In this document: positions 35,075-44,510 of the stretch, piece after piece
Layout of the letters: every line of letters starts with the position of its first letter
How positions within the stretch are numbered: the stretch's first letter is position 1
DNA from: Deltaproteobacteria bacterium
GTDB taxonomy: Bacteria; Desulfobacterota; Desulfobulbia; Desulfobulbales; Desulfocapsaceae
Direction: 5' to 3'
Assembly (NCBI GenBank): GCA_026388715.1
Contig: JAPLJF010000019.1
Span: 1-60,719 of the forward strand
DNA: 60,719 bases
Notes under the pieces: generated by a model
Database searches by the model: none
What the model was told of the DNA's origin: nothing
The model's input: the letters and a program-made list of their open reading frames with translations, nothing else
Translations under genes and position numbers: made by a program

Positions 35075-35887
35075 TTATTTTTTTCCCAGTTCAGCGGAAC
35101 GATTGGTTGCGGCCTCAATGGCATCCATGATGATTCCCTTGAATCCCGCCTTCTCCATGACATGCTGGGCGGCAATGGTAGTGCCTCCCGGTGAGGTGAC
35201 CATGGCCCGGAGGACGGCCGGATGTTTGCCGCTCTCCTGCATCAGTTTGACCGAACCCAGCACGGTCTGGATAGCCAGGGTCTCGGCAACGGGCCTGGCC
35301 AGACCGATTTTTATCCCGGCATCGATCATCCCCTCAATAAAGGTGAAGACATAGGCCGGCCCTGAACCGCTGAGCCCCGTTACCGCATCCAGGTACTGTT
35401 CGTCCAGGATGACGGCCACACCCACCGCATCAAACAGGGCCTTGGCGAGCCCCATTTCTTCAGGCGTTACATTTTTGTTGCCGCTCAGGGCTGAGGCGGA
35501 CTCCAGAATGAGGGCCGGGGTGTTGGGCATAACGCGGATGATCTTGCATTGCTGACCGCTGAGATGATCTTCATAGAAAGAGATGGGCAGTCCGGCGGCA
35601 ATGGAGATGATCAGGTGTTTTGTGGTAATCAGCTTCTTTGCTGCAGCGAGAAGAGAACCCATGACCTGGGGCTTTACCGCCAGGATCACGGTGGCGCAAG
35701 ATTTCCAAATAGGGGTCCCGCTGTCAAAAGGCTGTACCTGATAGGTCTCTTGGAGATAGGTGCGCCTTGCGCTGTCAGGCTCGGCGACCAGGATGTTTCC
35801 TGCCGCATAGAGCCCAGACTGGATAATGCCGCGAATCAGGGCTTCGCCCATTTGACCGCCGCCAATAAAGCCGATTTGTGTTGTCAT
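35075..35887 (-). CDS. proC: Pyrroline-5-carboxylate reductase
   Basis: A 270-residue ProC that makes proline from pyrroline-5-carboxylate with NAD(P)H. The N-terminal Rossmann motif is IGFIGGGQMGEALIRG. VKPQVM follows, with RVMPNTPALI near 117 and the C-terminal signature with ALRAMVTSPGGTTIAAQHV and an aligned GLSGSGPAYVF. It leads a two-gene unit with nadK. Confidence 0.96.
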   Translation of the reverse strand: MTTQIGFIGGGQMGEALIRGIIQSGLYAAGNILVAEPDSARRTYLQETYQVQPFDSGTPIWKSCATVILAVKPQVMGSLLAAAKKLITTKHLIISIAAGLPISFYEDHLSGQQCKIIRVMPNTPALILESASALSGNKNVTPEEMGLAKALFDAVGVAVILDEQYLDAVTGLSGSGPAYVFTFIEGMIDAGIKIGLARPVAETLAIQTVLGSVKLMQESGKHPAVLRAMVTSPGGTTIAAQHVMEKAGFKGIIMDAIEAATNRSAELGKK

Positions 35888-36251
35888 ATTTTTGGTCCTT
35901 TTTTGTTGAGTGGAAGATTAGGGGCCATTATGCAATAATCAGTACATCCTTGGCCATTTTGTGACGACGGCCATGGCCGGAGTCTCGCCTTTGTCTCGCT
36001 TGCTGGCATAGTGTCGCTCGCTCCAGGAATCGCCGAGGCGGAAGAGCGACCGTCCCCTTGTATCGTTACTGTCGCATTTCAATGTTACAGTTATTTTTGG
36101 ACGATGGCAATATTTGTTGACTTTACTGTCCGATCGTATTAAATTTTCTTTTCTTTTGATGAGGATCTGGTATGTTGTGCCTGAGTTTTATAATACATAT
36201 TACTGGGAGATCCAGTTTACACTTTGAGTGAGTTAATAACAGGAGAAATTT
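35888..36251. other. Leader region upstream of rpsT
   Basis: About 360 bp. The left part includes a diverged piece resembling the two-hairpin repeat (AGGGGCCATTATGCAATAAT, from about 35918) and a segment like that at 56445 (gcatttcaatgttacagtta). TTGACT at about 36117 is a possible -35 box. AGGAGAAA precedes the GTG start. Confidence 0.45.
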
Positions 36252-36524
36252 GTGGCTAATCATAAATCTGCAGAAAAAAGAAATCGTCAGGCAACAGTTC
36301 AACGTATGCGTAATCGTGCCATCAAGACACGGATGAAAAATACAATCCGTCAGGTGGATGAGGCTATTGCCGCAGGTTCTATTGAAAAAGCACTGGAGGC
36401 ATTAAAGATTGCCATTCCGGTTATTGCCAAGACCGGTTCTAAGGGGACCATCCATAAGAAAAATGCATCACGGAAGGTATCCCGTTTAACCAAACGTGTC
36501 AACAGTATGCAGGCAGCCGCATAA
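36252..36524 (+). CDS. rpsT: 30S ribosomal protein S20
   Basis: A 90-residue basic helical protein, primary 16S binder in 30S assembly. ANHKSAEKRNRQA at the start, MRNRAIKTRMKN in the middle and the C-terminal SKGTIHKKNASRKVSRLTKR are all S20 hallmarks. It uses a GTG start at 36252 with AGGAGA about 7 nt upstream; non-AUG starts are common in rpsT and linked to autoregulation in E. coli. An intrinsic terminator follows. Confidence 0.97.
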   Translation: MANHKSAEKRNRQATVQRMRNRAIKTRMKNTIRQVDEAIAAGSIEKALEALKIAIPVIAKTGSKGTIHKKNASRKVSRLTKRVNSMQAAA

Positions 36525-36586
36525 GCGGTTTTGATAGGTGTCCGGTATAGAGTAGGACGCTCTGAAAGTTGGATGTGCCATTGTAG

Positions 36587-36622
36587 AGGCCATGGAGTCA
36601 TTAGATTTCATGGCCTTTTTTT
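36587..36622 (+). terminator. Intrinsic terminator after rpsT
   Basis: AGGCCATG and CATGGCCT flank a short loop, followed by TTTTTTT. Confidence 0.8.
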
Positions 36623-36776
36623 ATGCTGTTTTCATATAAAACAATATGTGGTACAGTTTGTGACCATTAAAAAGCTGTTGTTATAAAATAATCTTGTTAT
36701 TGAAATGGATTTTTTTATACCCTTGCGGGAAAAAGAAGAGTTCATCTGCTTATAATCCTCTTGCCGATCAGTCAGC

Positions 36777-38285
36777 ATGTCACAACACAATCATTTTCCA
36801 GACCTTGCGGTCTTTCAAGATCTGAAGGGCCGGGCCGGGCTTGTTCCTGTTTATCGAAAAATAATAGCAGATCTCGATACCCCACTCACCCTTTTTGCCA
36901 AGGTTGCCGAGAACCAGAGTCATGTCTTTCTCTTTGAGAGCATGGAGGGAGGGGAAAAATGGGGTCGTTACTCCTTTATCGGCTTTGATCCGCTGGTGAC
37001 CTTTTCTTCCAAGGGAAACCAGATTGAGACTTGTATCATCCGCGGTTCCCAAAAAGAGACGGTGAGATATGCCGGTGATCCTTTAAAGGCCTTGAAGCAG
37101 TTAGTGGAAGGATTTGCGGCGGCGGAGGTGGGTGGTGATCTTCCCCGTTTCTGTGGTGGGGCGGTGGGGTTTCTCGGCTACGATATGGTCCGATTCATGG
37201 AGGATCTGCCGGATGAAAAACCGCCGCTGGTCTTTCCTGATTCGTCATTCATGGTGCCGAAGATGGTGCTGGTCCATGACAGTTTCCAGCAGACGGTGAC
37301 CGTGGTCTGCTGGGCGCAACTGTCAGGCATTGAAGATGCCGCGTCCGCGTACCATGATGCCGTCAGGCGGATCGACGAGGTGATTGCCCGCCTGCAGGCG
37401 CCGGTTTCGGCTACGTGTATGGCCTCTAATATCCAGGGCTGCGCATCGTCCCATCAGTTCAGCTCCAACATGGAACCACCGCAGTTTAAGGCCATGGTTG
37501 CACGGGCCCAGGAGTATATCAAGGCCGGGGACATCATCCAAGTGGTGCTGTCCCAGCGCTTTCATACCCGAACTGAGCTTGCCCCTTTAACCCTCTATCG
37601 CGCCCTGCGCCATATCAACCCCAGCCCTTATCTCTTTTTCCTCAAGTTGGGCGATCTGGTGCAGATTGGTTCTTCGCCGGAGATCCTGGTGCGCAAGGAT
37701 GGCGAGAATGTCGAGCTGCGGCCCATTGCCGGCACCCGGAAAAGAGGCGCGACCCCTGAGGAGGACGAGGCCTTGCGGCTGGAGCTGCTTGCCGATCCCA
37801 AGGAGCGGGCCGAGCATCTGATGCTCGTGGATCTTGGCCGCAATGATGTGGGACGGGTGGCCCGTGACGGCAGCGTTGAGGTCAAAGATCTGCTGGTGGT
37901 TGAAAAATACAGTCATGTGATGCATCTGGTGTCCGGGGTGCATGGGCTGATTGCCGAGGGCAAGGATCAGTTTGATGTGATGGATGCCTGTTTTCCGGCC
38001 GGAACGGTGAGCGGGGCGCCCAAGATCCGGGCCATGGAGATCATTGAAGAACTCGAGCCCGAGCGGCGCGGGCCCTATGCCGGGGCTGTTGGTTACTTTG
38101 GTTTTTCCGGGAATATGGATTTCTGCATCACTATCCGCACCTTTGTCATGCAGGGGCAGGACCTGTGGATTCAGGCAGGGGCCGGCATTGTCTATGATTC
38201 CGATCCCGCAAGTGAGTATGAAGAGACCATAAATAAATCCATGGGATTGCGCCGGGCGGTAGAGCTTGCGGAAAAGGGATTTTAG
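36777..38285 (+). CDS. trpE: Anthranilate synthase component I
   Basis: A 502-residue chorismate-utilising enzyme, first committed step of tryptophan synthesis. The Trp-feedback region LFESMEGGEKWGRYSFIG lies near 51. The C-terminal catalytic domain has FQVVLSQRF-type sequence (IIQVVLSQRF), LRPIAGTRKRG, DLGRNDVGRV, HLVSGV and CFPAGTVSGAPKIRAMEI. TATAAT lies at 36751-36756, but the ATG has no Shine-Dalgarno. No Trp-rich leader peptide is visible. Between trpE and trpG lies a 375-bp repeat array, unusual inside this operon. Confidence 0.96.
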   Translation: MSQHNHFPDLAVFQDLKGRAGLVPVYRKIIADLDTPLTLFAKVAENQSHVFLFESMEGGEKWGRYSFIGFDPLVTFSSKGNQIETCIIRGSQKETVRYAGDPLKALKQLVEGFAAAEVGGDLPRFCGGAVGFLGYDMVRFMEDLPDEKPPLVFPDSSFMVPKMVLVHDSFQQTVTVVCWAQLSGIEDAASAYHDAVRRIDEVIARLQAPVSATCMASNIQGCASSHQFSSNMEPPQFKAMVARAQEYIKAGDIIQVVLSQRFHTRTELAPLTLYRALRHINPSPYLFFLKLGDLVQIGSSPEILVRKDGENVELRPIAGTRKRGATPEEDEALRLELLADPKERAEHLMLVDLGRNDVGRVARDGSVEVKDLLVVEKYSHVMHLVSGVHGLIAEGKDQFDVMDACFPAGTVSGAPKIRAMEIIEELEPERRGPYAGAVGYFGFSGNMDFCITIRTFVMQGQDLWIQAGAGIVYDSDPASEYEETINKSMGLRRAVELAEKGF

Positions 38286-38660
38286 GTGCCGTTACTCACA
38301 GAGCAAGGTCTTTTCCTTGCTCTGTGAGTTTACGGCACCTTATGCCGCTTCCAAGAAACAGCCAATCTTTTCCGGCTGCTTCTTGGAGTGGCGTCTGGCG
38401 GATAACAAATATAAGTGGCAAGAGAAGCAAGGTCTTTTCCTTGCTCTGTGAGTTTACGGCACCTTATGCCGCTTCCAAAAAATAGCCAATCTTTTCCGGC
38501 TGTTTCTTGGAGTGGCGTCTGGCGGATAACAAATATAAGTGGCAAGGGAAGCAAGGGCTTTTTCTTGCTTGTTTCCTTTACGGCACCTTATGCCGTTTCC
38601 AGGAAACAGCCAATTTCTTCCGGCTGTTTCCTGGAGTGGCGTCTGGCCAATAACATACAA
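38284..38660 (+). repeat. Tandem triplet of a hairpin element between trpE and trpG
   Basis: The first hairpin is AGGTGCCGTTACTCACAGAG...(25-bp arms)...ACGGCACCT at 38284-38340. Three units with a period of about 120 bp follow, each opening TTTACGGCACCTTATGCCG and containing a second stem (CAAGAAACAGCC with GGCTGCTTCTTGG in unit 1; CCAGGAAACAGCC with GGCTGTTTCCTGG in unit 3) and ending GTCTGGCGGATAACAAATA. The units differ by point changes. Related copies are at 53710 and 56372. It starts at the trpE stop codon. Confidence 0.85.
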
Positions 38661-38737
38661 AATGTTGTTTCGTTACCCCCTCTTTATGTCGTTTATGATA
38701 GTACACTATTCCATTTATTTTTTTACAAAGGCTTAGA

Positions 38738-39343
38738 ATGCTGGTCATTATTGATAATTACGATTCATTTACCTATAATATCGTCCAGACCATTGCCGGC
38801 AACAGTGCGGCCATGGGTGAGAAGGCAGAGATCAGAGTCTTTCGCAATGACAAGATCAGCCTCGAAGAGATCGAGGCGCTGCACCCAGATCGGCTGTTGA
38901 TCTCTCCCGGCCCCTGTACGCCGGCGCAGGCGGGAATCTCCATTGCCGCCATCAAATATTTTGCCGGCAAGATCCCCATCCTTGGGGTCTGTCTCGGTCA
39001 TCAGTCCATGGGCGAGGCCTTTGGCGGGGTAACGGTGCGGGCCAGGCGGATCATGCACGGCAAGACCTCGCCCATTTCTCATGACGGCAAGGGGGTCTTT
39101 ACCTCACTGCCGAATCCGTTTGACGGCATGCGCTATCACTCCCTGGTAGTGGAAGAGGCAACCCTGCCCGATTGTCTTGAGATCAGTGCCCGCAGTGATG
39201 AGGGTGAGCTGATGGGGCTGCGGCATAAGACCCTGGCCATTGAAGGGGTGCAGTTTCATCCCGAATCGATCATGACCCCGGCGGGGATTGGCCTGCTCAA
39301 GAATTTTATGCGTCCGGATTATCTCTCACTCTTGAATCATTGA
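38738..39343 (+). CDS. trpG: Anthranilate synthase component II (glutamine amidotransferase)
   Basis: A 201-residue class I amidotransferase giving ammonia to Trp[17 protein letters not shown] opens it. The catalytic Cys is in [15 protein letters not shown] near 85, and His-Glu in GVQFHPESI near 175. [14 protein letters not shown] is the oxyanion region. It is separated from trpE by the hairpin array and followed by trpD after 25 bp. Confidence 0.96.
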   Translation: MLVIIDNYDSFTYNIVQTIAGNSAAMGEKAEIRVFRNDKISLEEIEALHPDRLLISPGPCTPAQAGISIAAIKYFAGKIPILGVCLGHQSMGEAFGGVTVRARRIMHGKTSPISHDGKGVFTSLPNPFDGMRYHSLVVEEATLPDCLEISARSDEGELMGLRHKTLAIEGVQFHPESIMTPAGIGLLKNFMRPDYLSLLNH

Positions 39344-39368
39344 AATCATTTGGCATCAGATTAAAAAC

Positions 39369-40406
39369 ATGGATATCAAACAGGCAATTGCCAGGGTCAT
39401 AACCCATCAGGATCTCAGTGAAGATGAGATGGTGGTGGTGATGAATGAGATCATGGGCGGGGCGGCAACCCCGGCCCAGATCGGTTCTTTTATTACGGCC
39501 CTGCGGATGAAAGGGGAAACGGTGGGCGAGATCACCGGGGCGGTGCGGGTTATGCGGGCAAAGGCAACCCCCATTGCCACCGGCGTTGACGTCAGTCATG
39601 ACGGGATCCTGGTGGATACCTGCGGCACCGGCGGGGATTGTTCAGGAACCTTTAATGTCTCCACCACCTCCGCCTTTGTGGTGGCAGGCGCCGGAGTGAT
39701 GGTGGCCAAACATGGTAACCGTTCCGTCTCCAGCCATTGCGGTAGCGCCGATGTCCTTGAGGCTGCGGGTGTGTCGCTGAACCTGACTCCGGAACAGATC
39801 GGCCGCTGTGTGCGTGAGGTCGGCATCGGTTTTCTCTTTGCGCCGGCCCTGCACGGGGCGATGAAGCATGCCATTGGGCCGCGGCGTGAGATCGGGATCA
39901 GGACTATCTTTAATATTCTGGGTCCCCTGACCAATCCTGCCGGCGCCAATGTCCAGGTGCTCGGGGTCTTTGATGCGGCATTGACCGAGCCCCTGGCCGA
40001 GGTGTTGAGGCGGCTTGGTTCTCGGCGGGCGCTGGTTGTGCATGGAGAGGGGGGGCTGGATGAATTGACGGTTACCGGCAGCACCAGGATCTCTGATCTG
40101 CATCAGGGCAAGGTGAGCACCTATACCATTACCCCGGAACAACTGGGGTTGCGGCGTGCTACGCTTGCCGATCTTAAGGGTGGGGCCACTTCCCAGGAGT
40201 CAGCCGCCCAGATACGGGCCATCCTTGGCGGCGAGCAGGGGGCTAAACGGGATATGGTACTTATCAACAGCGGGGCAGCACTCATGGCCGCAGGAGTGGC
40301 TATGGATCTGCAGACCGGTGTCCAGAAGGCGGCAGAGATTATTGATTCCGGAAGGGCCCTGGCCAAGCTCGATCAACTGGTGGCCTTTTGCCGGGATCTG
40401 AAATAA
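39369..40406 (+). CDS. trpD: Anthranilate phosphoribosyltransferase
   Basis: A 345-residue type III PRTase that joins anthranilate to PRPP. The glycine-rich PRPP motif is [17 protein letters not shown] near 79, followed by [19 protein letters not shown] and [13 protein letters not shown], then [10 protein letters not shown]. Full length. trpC follows 30-60 bp later. Confidence 0.96.
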   Translation: MDIKQAIARVITHQDLSEDEMVVVMNEIMGGAATPAQIGSFITALRMKGETVGEITGAVRVMRAKATPIATGVDVSHDGILVDTCGTGGDCSGTFNVSTTSAFVVAGAGVMVAKHGNRSVSSHCGSADVLEAAGVSLNLTPEQIGRCVREVGIGFLFAPALHGAMKHAIGPRREIGIRTIFNILGPLTNPAGANVQVLGVFDAALTEPLAEVLRRLGSRRALVVHGEGGLDELTVTGSTRISDLHQGKVSTYTITPEQLGLRRATLADLKGGATSQESAAQIRAILGGEQGAKRDMVLINSGAALMAAGVAMDLQTGVQKAAEIIDSGRALAKLDQLVAFCRDLK

Positions 40407-40468
40407 AAGTTCATGCTGGTTATTTTGATTTGTGATTGTCACGCATACTTTACGATGATTTTAGATAT

Positions 40469-41245
40469 ATGATTTTAGATACTATCGTTGCCCGAAAAAA
40501 AGAAGAGGTCAGTCTCCTGAGGGCCAAGGGAATTCATCTCCCACCCCAGTTTGCCCATAAACTCATTGATCCACCCCGGGGGTTTCGTCAGGCGCTCATC
40601 GATTATCCCGGTGTTGCCATTATTGCCGAGATCAAAAAGGCCTCGCCGTCAAAAGGGGTGATTCGCCCTGATTTTGATCCGGTGGCCATTGCCAGAAATT
40701 ATGAAGACAATGGCGCCCAGGCCATCTCGGTGCTGACTGATGAACAGTTTTTCCAGGGCAGTCTGCTCTATCTCCTGCAGGTGCGGGAGGAAGTGAAGCT
40801 GCCGGTGCTGCGCAAGGAGTTTATCATTGATGAACTGCAGATCGAAGAGGCCCGTGTCCATGGGGCTGATGCCATCCTGCTCATGGCCTCTATTCTTGAT
40901 GCCCATCAGTTAAAGGACTTTCAGGCCTGTGCCCGGGCGTATGGCATGGATTCTCTGGTGGAAGTCCATGACGAGCAGGAGCTTGAGGTGGTACTCGGCG
41001 TCGGTTGCAGCCTTATCGGGGTGAATAATCGCAACCTCAAGGATTTTTCCATGAATATTGAGACGACGTTTCGTCTGAAAAAATTGATCCCGGCTGATAT
41101 TCCGGTTGTTGGCGAGTCGGGCCTGAAGACCCGGGCCGACCTCCAGCGTCTTCAGGAGGAGGGGATAAAAGCCGCCCTGATCGGGGAAACCCTGATGCGG
41201 GGTAGTGCCGGTGGCAATACCTTGCAGGGTTTGCGCGGATTCTGA
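40469..41245 (+). CDS. trpC: Indole-3-glycerol phosphate synthase
   Basis: A 258-residue TIM barrel. ILDTIVARKKEEV opens it; IIAEIKKASPSKGVIRPDFD holds the catalytic Lys and substrate site. LRKEFIIDELQI, HGADAILLMASIL, GVNNRNLKDF and VGESGLKTRADL follow. I chose the ATG at 40469. The frame is open upstream to a TTG at 40436, but family proteins start at ILD. The bases ATGATTTTAGATA occur twice in a row around the start (40455 and 40469), a small duplication. Confidence 0.95.
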   Translation: MILDTIVARKKEEVSLLRAKGIHLPPQFAHKLIDPPRGFRQALIDYPGVAIIAEIKKASPSKGVIRPDFDPVAIARNYEDNGAQAISVLTDEQFFQGSLLYLLQVREEVKLPVLRKEFIIDELQIEEARVHGADAILLMASILDAHQLKDFQACARAYGMDSLVEVHDEQELEVVLGVGCSLIGVNNRNLKDFSMNIETTFRLKKLIPADIPVVGESGLKTRADLQRLQEEGIKAALIGETLMRGSAGGNTLQGLRGF

Positions 41246-41277
41246 GTCATTGAACTTTTATTGAAGAGGGAAGGGGC

Positions 41278-41943
41278 ATGGCTGCAAGAACACGGGTTAA
41301 GATGTGTGGTGTCACCAATAGTTACGATGCGGAAGAAGGGGTGCTGGCCGGGGTTGACGCCCTGGGTTTTATCTTTGTCGATGCCAGTCCGCGTCATGTC
41401 TCGCCGGAACTTGCGCGCGGGATTATTGCTGACTTGCCGCCATTTGTCGATTGTGTTGGTGTCTTTGTCGATCGTGATGCACGGGAAGTTGAAGAAATCA
41501 TTGTCTCTTGCGGTCTGTCCCATGTGCAGCTGCATGGCAGCGAAGATCCAGAGTACTGTGAGGGGCTGGCCCGTTCTGCCGCTCCCTGCAAGGTGATCAA
41601 GGCCTTTCGGGTTGGCGGGGAAACAGAGGCAGATCTTTTTACCCCTTATGACGATGTGGTGCAGGGGTTTTTACTGGACACCTACAGCAAAGGAATAGCA
41701 GGGGGAACCGGTATGCCCTTTGACTGGCGGATCATTGACAGGCTGCGCCTGCAATTGCCCTTGATCCTTGCCGGCGGGCTTGGTCCTGAAAATGTGCGGG
41801 AGGCAATCAGGCTGGTGCGTCCCTTTGCGATTGATGTGAATTCAAGCGTGGAGTGGACTCCGGGCATGAAAAACGCCGAAAAAGTGCACGCCTTTATGGA
41901 GCAGGTGCGGTTGGCAGATCAGGACAAGGCTATGGAGGGCTGA
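41278..41943 (+). CDS. trpF: Phosphoribosylanthranilate isomerase
   Basis: A 221-residue TIM barrel. RVKMCGVTNSYDA near 7 carries the catalytic Cys, followed by ALGFIFVDASPRHVSPE, VGVFVD and the C-terminal LAGGLGPENV and IDVNSSVEWTPGMKN. It is last in the trp run; trpB and trpA do not follow, and the next gene is convergent. Confidence 0.95.
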   Translation: MAARTRVKMCGVTNSYDAEEGVLAGVDALGFIFVDASPRHVSPELARGIIADLPPFVDCVGVFVDRDAREVEEIIVSCGLSHVQLHGSEDPEYCEGLARSAAPCKVIKAFRVGGETEADLFTPYDDVVQGFLLDTYSKGIAGGTGMPFDWRIIDRLRLQLPLILAGGLGPENVREAIRLVRPFAIDVNSSVEWTPGMKNAEKVHAFMEQVRLADQDKAMEG

Positions 41944-41972
41944 TTTCTGATACCTTGACCGTCCTGGTTTCC

Positions 41973-43544
41973 TCAATTCTTTTGTTGTTGTCCTTGCAGT
42001 TCTGCTTTGGTCCTTTCTTTTTCCGTTTTTTCCAAACGGTAAAAATCCTGCAAGCGCTGTCGGTAGAATATTCCCGCAGGCCCAGTAGTATGGGGGGTGT
42101 AGGGCTCCAATCCTTTATTGGCCGATTGGGCCTGGATAGCGTCAAACCTGACTTTATGCTCTTCATCAAGCCATGAGAGGTGCAGATCCAGCACCGGACG
42201 CATCACCGATATCCTGCCGTTCGTGTCCCTACCAAGCTGTACTGTCTCCCAGCGGCGTATGGTATACCCCTGATGCCAGATCCCTTTTTTCTCTTCACCG
42301 TTGATCTTGTCACTCATGGTTGGAGCCAGGGTGGTGGAGGCATCAGGGTTGAGATTATAGGTCAGAATGTGTTCCACCTCCCAGCTGCCCTGGGTCGTCA
42401 GCTTCCAGAATGCGTCATTCTCCCTGGTGTCATTGCGGAGCAGGTGAACTCCGGTATCATTGAAGGTCCATTGGGCATGGCATGCCTGGCAGCTTATCGA
42501 ATCCTTGAAGGCGGTATGGGCCGGATCACGCATGAGCGGGATCTCATGGCGCTGGTTGTCGCCTTTGGAATGGAGAAGGTATTTTCCCTGCTCCTGGGAC
42601 ACATTAGGTGGCAGGGATTTTTCCAGACTTTTCTGGAGATGACAGTCCTGACAGAGGATGGCGTTTCTTTTTTGCTTTCCTGCTTTCTGGTTGTTCATGA
42701 GCTCGGCGCCATTATGGCAGTCAACGCAGATCAGGCCCCTCTGTTGGTGGATATCCGGGATTAATTGGTGATATTCAACTCCGTAAGGCCGGGCAAACGG
42801 TTCCTTGGTGGTGTACGGCGTTCGGTATTCCGCGTTGAAATCATGCTCAAAGCGACCGTAATAGTCGGCACCGACCCAGTTCCCGTAGTGACATTGCAGG
42901 CATTGTTTATCGCCGGGGGTTGCAAGGAAGGTATGAGAGGTGGGTGCGCCATTGGTAAAATCAAGATGACAGGCCGCGCACCCGGTGCCGTGATTGACAT
43001 AGGGGTAGTGGTCGCCGCTGGAATAGGGATGGCAGCGCAGACAGCGCCGACGCAGCAGGTCGTCGGCCAGTTGCAGAGGTGTCGCTGGCGCATCGGCAAT
43101 GGGGATTTGGGTAAGATCGGCAAGTGTTTCCTGGGCGCCAAAGGCCTTGCGGACCTGATTGACCTCTTTGGCCAGGGTAAAATGAATGGATTGTGCCACC
43201 CCTGCCACCTGGTCAGGATGGCATCGGCCGCAGGTCTGAGCCATCAATGCCGGGTGAGCAGGTTGCGCAACAAGACCGGCGTGACCATTTTTCTGATCAT
43301 TGCTGGTGTCGTTGCCGGCATGGCAGGTTGAACAGGAAAATCCGTGGGCCGTGTCCTGATGTGGCGTATGGCAGCGCTTGCATCCATTCTGTTCAGGATT
43401 GATAACGCTGTGTATTCCTTCAGAGTCTGTTCTCTTGGATTGTTCAGATGGTGGGGGAGTATCTGAACATCCTGCCAGGAAGAGAGAATAAACAAGGAGA
43501 AGTGACAGATAAGACATGATGAGGGGAGGAGCCTTATGGCTCAA
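41973..43544 (-). CDS. Nine-haem c-type cytochrome lipoprotein
   Basis: 523 residues. The N-terminus is a lipoprotein signal with lipobox LAGC near residue 26. Nine CxxCH haem-binding motifs are visible: CKRCH, CSTCH, CGRCH, CLRCH, CAACH, CLQCH, CVDCH, CQDCH and CQACH. The C-terminal 130 residues have no haem motif. It should be an outer- or inner-membrane-attached electron carrier on the periplasmic side. It resembles the multihaem cytochromes of sulfate and metal reducers, but I cannot assign a specific class. It is convergent with trpF. Confidence 0.88.
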   Translation of the reverse strand: MSHKAPPLIMSYLSLLLVYSLFLAGCSDTPPPSEQSKRTDSEGIHSVINPEQNGCKRCHTPHQDTAHGFSCSTCHAGNDTSNDQKNGHAGLVAQPAHPALMAQTCGRCHPDQVAGVAQSIHFTLAKEVNQVRKAFGAQETLADLTQIPIADAPATPLQLADDLLRRRCLRCHPYSSGDHYPYVNHGTGCAACHLDFTNGAPTSHTFLATPGDKQCLQCHYGNWVGADYYGRFEHDFNAEYRTPYTTKEPFARPYGVEYHQLIPDIHQQRGLICVDCHNGAELMNNQKAGKQKRNAILCQDCHLQKSLEKSLPPNVSQEQGKYLLHSKGDNQRHEIPLMRDPAHTAFKDSISCQACHAQWTFNDTGVHLLRNDTRENDAFWKLTTQGSWEVEHILTYNLNPDASTTLAPTMSDKINGEEKKGIWHQGYTIRRWETVQLGRDTNGRISVMRPVLDLHLSWLDEEHKVRFDAIQAQSANKGLEPYTPHTTGPAGIFYRQRLQDFYRLEKTEKERTKAELQGQQQKN

Positions 43545-43577
43545 GCTAAATTATCAAGGGTCTGTATTGATCCGATC

Positions 43578-43606
43578 TTGACACACTACCATAAAATTGA
43601 TAATTA
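43578..43606 (+). promoter_or_regulatory. Probable promoter for the tRNA-Thr gene
   Basis: TTGACA at 43578-43583, a 17-bp spacer and TAATTA at 43601-43606. The tRNA starts 35 bp downstream. Confidence 0.6.
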
Positions 43607-43640
43607 CTGGAACAACTTTTCCAGATGATAATCTGATCAA

Positions 43641-43716
<76 letters not shown>

Positions 43717-43726
43717 GTAAAATCAA

Positions 43727-43760
43727 GCACTTAGCTCACATTGAGTTAGGTGCTTTTTTT
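43727..43760 (+). terminator. Intrinsic terminator after tRNA-Thr
   Basis: GCACTTAGCTCA with TGAGTTAGGTGC (two G-U pairs), then a T-run. Confidence 0.8.
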
Positions 43761-44260
43761 ATTTTTGTTGCAGGTAGGTGCGGATGGTTGCAGCGGGGAT
43801 ATAGGGAAAACTGATGAATTGAGGATGTGCAGATCCAATTTTAAACAGATGTTGTTTCTCCATGTGATCCATCTTTTTCTCCACTATAGCGAGTTAAGGG
43901 GGAACCCCCCACAATATAAGGGCGGGATTGCCCTTATATGCTGAAAATGCGTCCTTTGCTGTTTAATTCACACCTTTTTCAGAATTCTTTCGTGGAGTGG
44001 CCCATCCTGTTTTTTTATTTAGTCACCAGCGGTTGGTTTGTATTCCTTCATTTGGTGTTCATTGTTTTCATCCTCCTTCGTTTCACGTATCATTTACTAT
44101 CTGTAGCATCAAAAAGGGAGGCAGCGGAAAGGGTTAAATTTAACCATTGGTTGTAGGTGACCTTTTTATGGACTGTTAATGGCCGTCCTGCAAATGCTTT
44201 TTCAACTAATTGTTCCTGAAAATCAGAATGATGGGTGATATGACACTGAGCATTAGGAGC
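43761..44260. other. Non-coding stretch with two small hairpins
   Basis: No credible gene: frames on both strands have poor composition. Two adjacent palindromes occur: GGGGGAACCCCCC (about 43898-43910) and ATATAAGGGC with GCCCTTATAT (43914-43923 and 43930-43939). It leads into a sigma-54 promoter. Confidence 0.4.
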
Positions 44261-44277
44261 TTGGCACAAATGTTGCT
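44261..44277 (+). promoter_or_regulatory. Sigma-54 (RpoN) promoter
   Basis: TTGGCACAAATGTTGCT fits the -24/-12 consensus TTGGCAC-N5-TTGCW, with both invariant GG and GC dinucleotides and correct spacing. Transcription should start near 44289 and run 220 nt to the ice-binding protein gene. An NtrC-type activator is encoded in the same window. Confidence 0.7.
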
Positions 44278-44510
44278 TCAAGAAGGGGTGGTGAGCAGTG
44301 ATGCAAATATTCCTGTTTGGTGCTTCATTGCCGACTGTACAGGAAGCCGTAATTTTTAAGGGGAGAATGAATAATGTCACCTCGGAATATCGTGACCGCC
44401 TCCTAACCAGTAAACTTTTGATAGAATATGTTTGAATTTATGGATCCTACTTTGAAGAGAAAACGATAGTAGACGGGAAACTCCCGTAATAACAGAAAAG
44501 GAGAAAAATA

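Noticed and set aside
38284..38660. Possible CRISPR array (three repeated units)
   Set aside because: Units of about 120 bp are near-identical along their whole length with internal stems; there are no unique spacers.
43938..44156. 72-aa hydrophobic open frame after tRNA-Thr
   Set aside because: No ribosome binding site, unlikely composition and no neighbour; probably chance in AT-rich DNA.
44290..44510. Possible c-di-GMP riboswitch in the leader of the ice-binding gene
   Set aside because: The conserved GEMM cores are not present; only a small stem (CGGGA-AAC-TCCCG) is seen.
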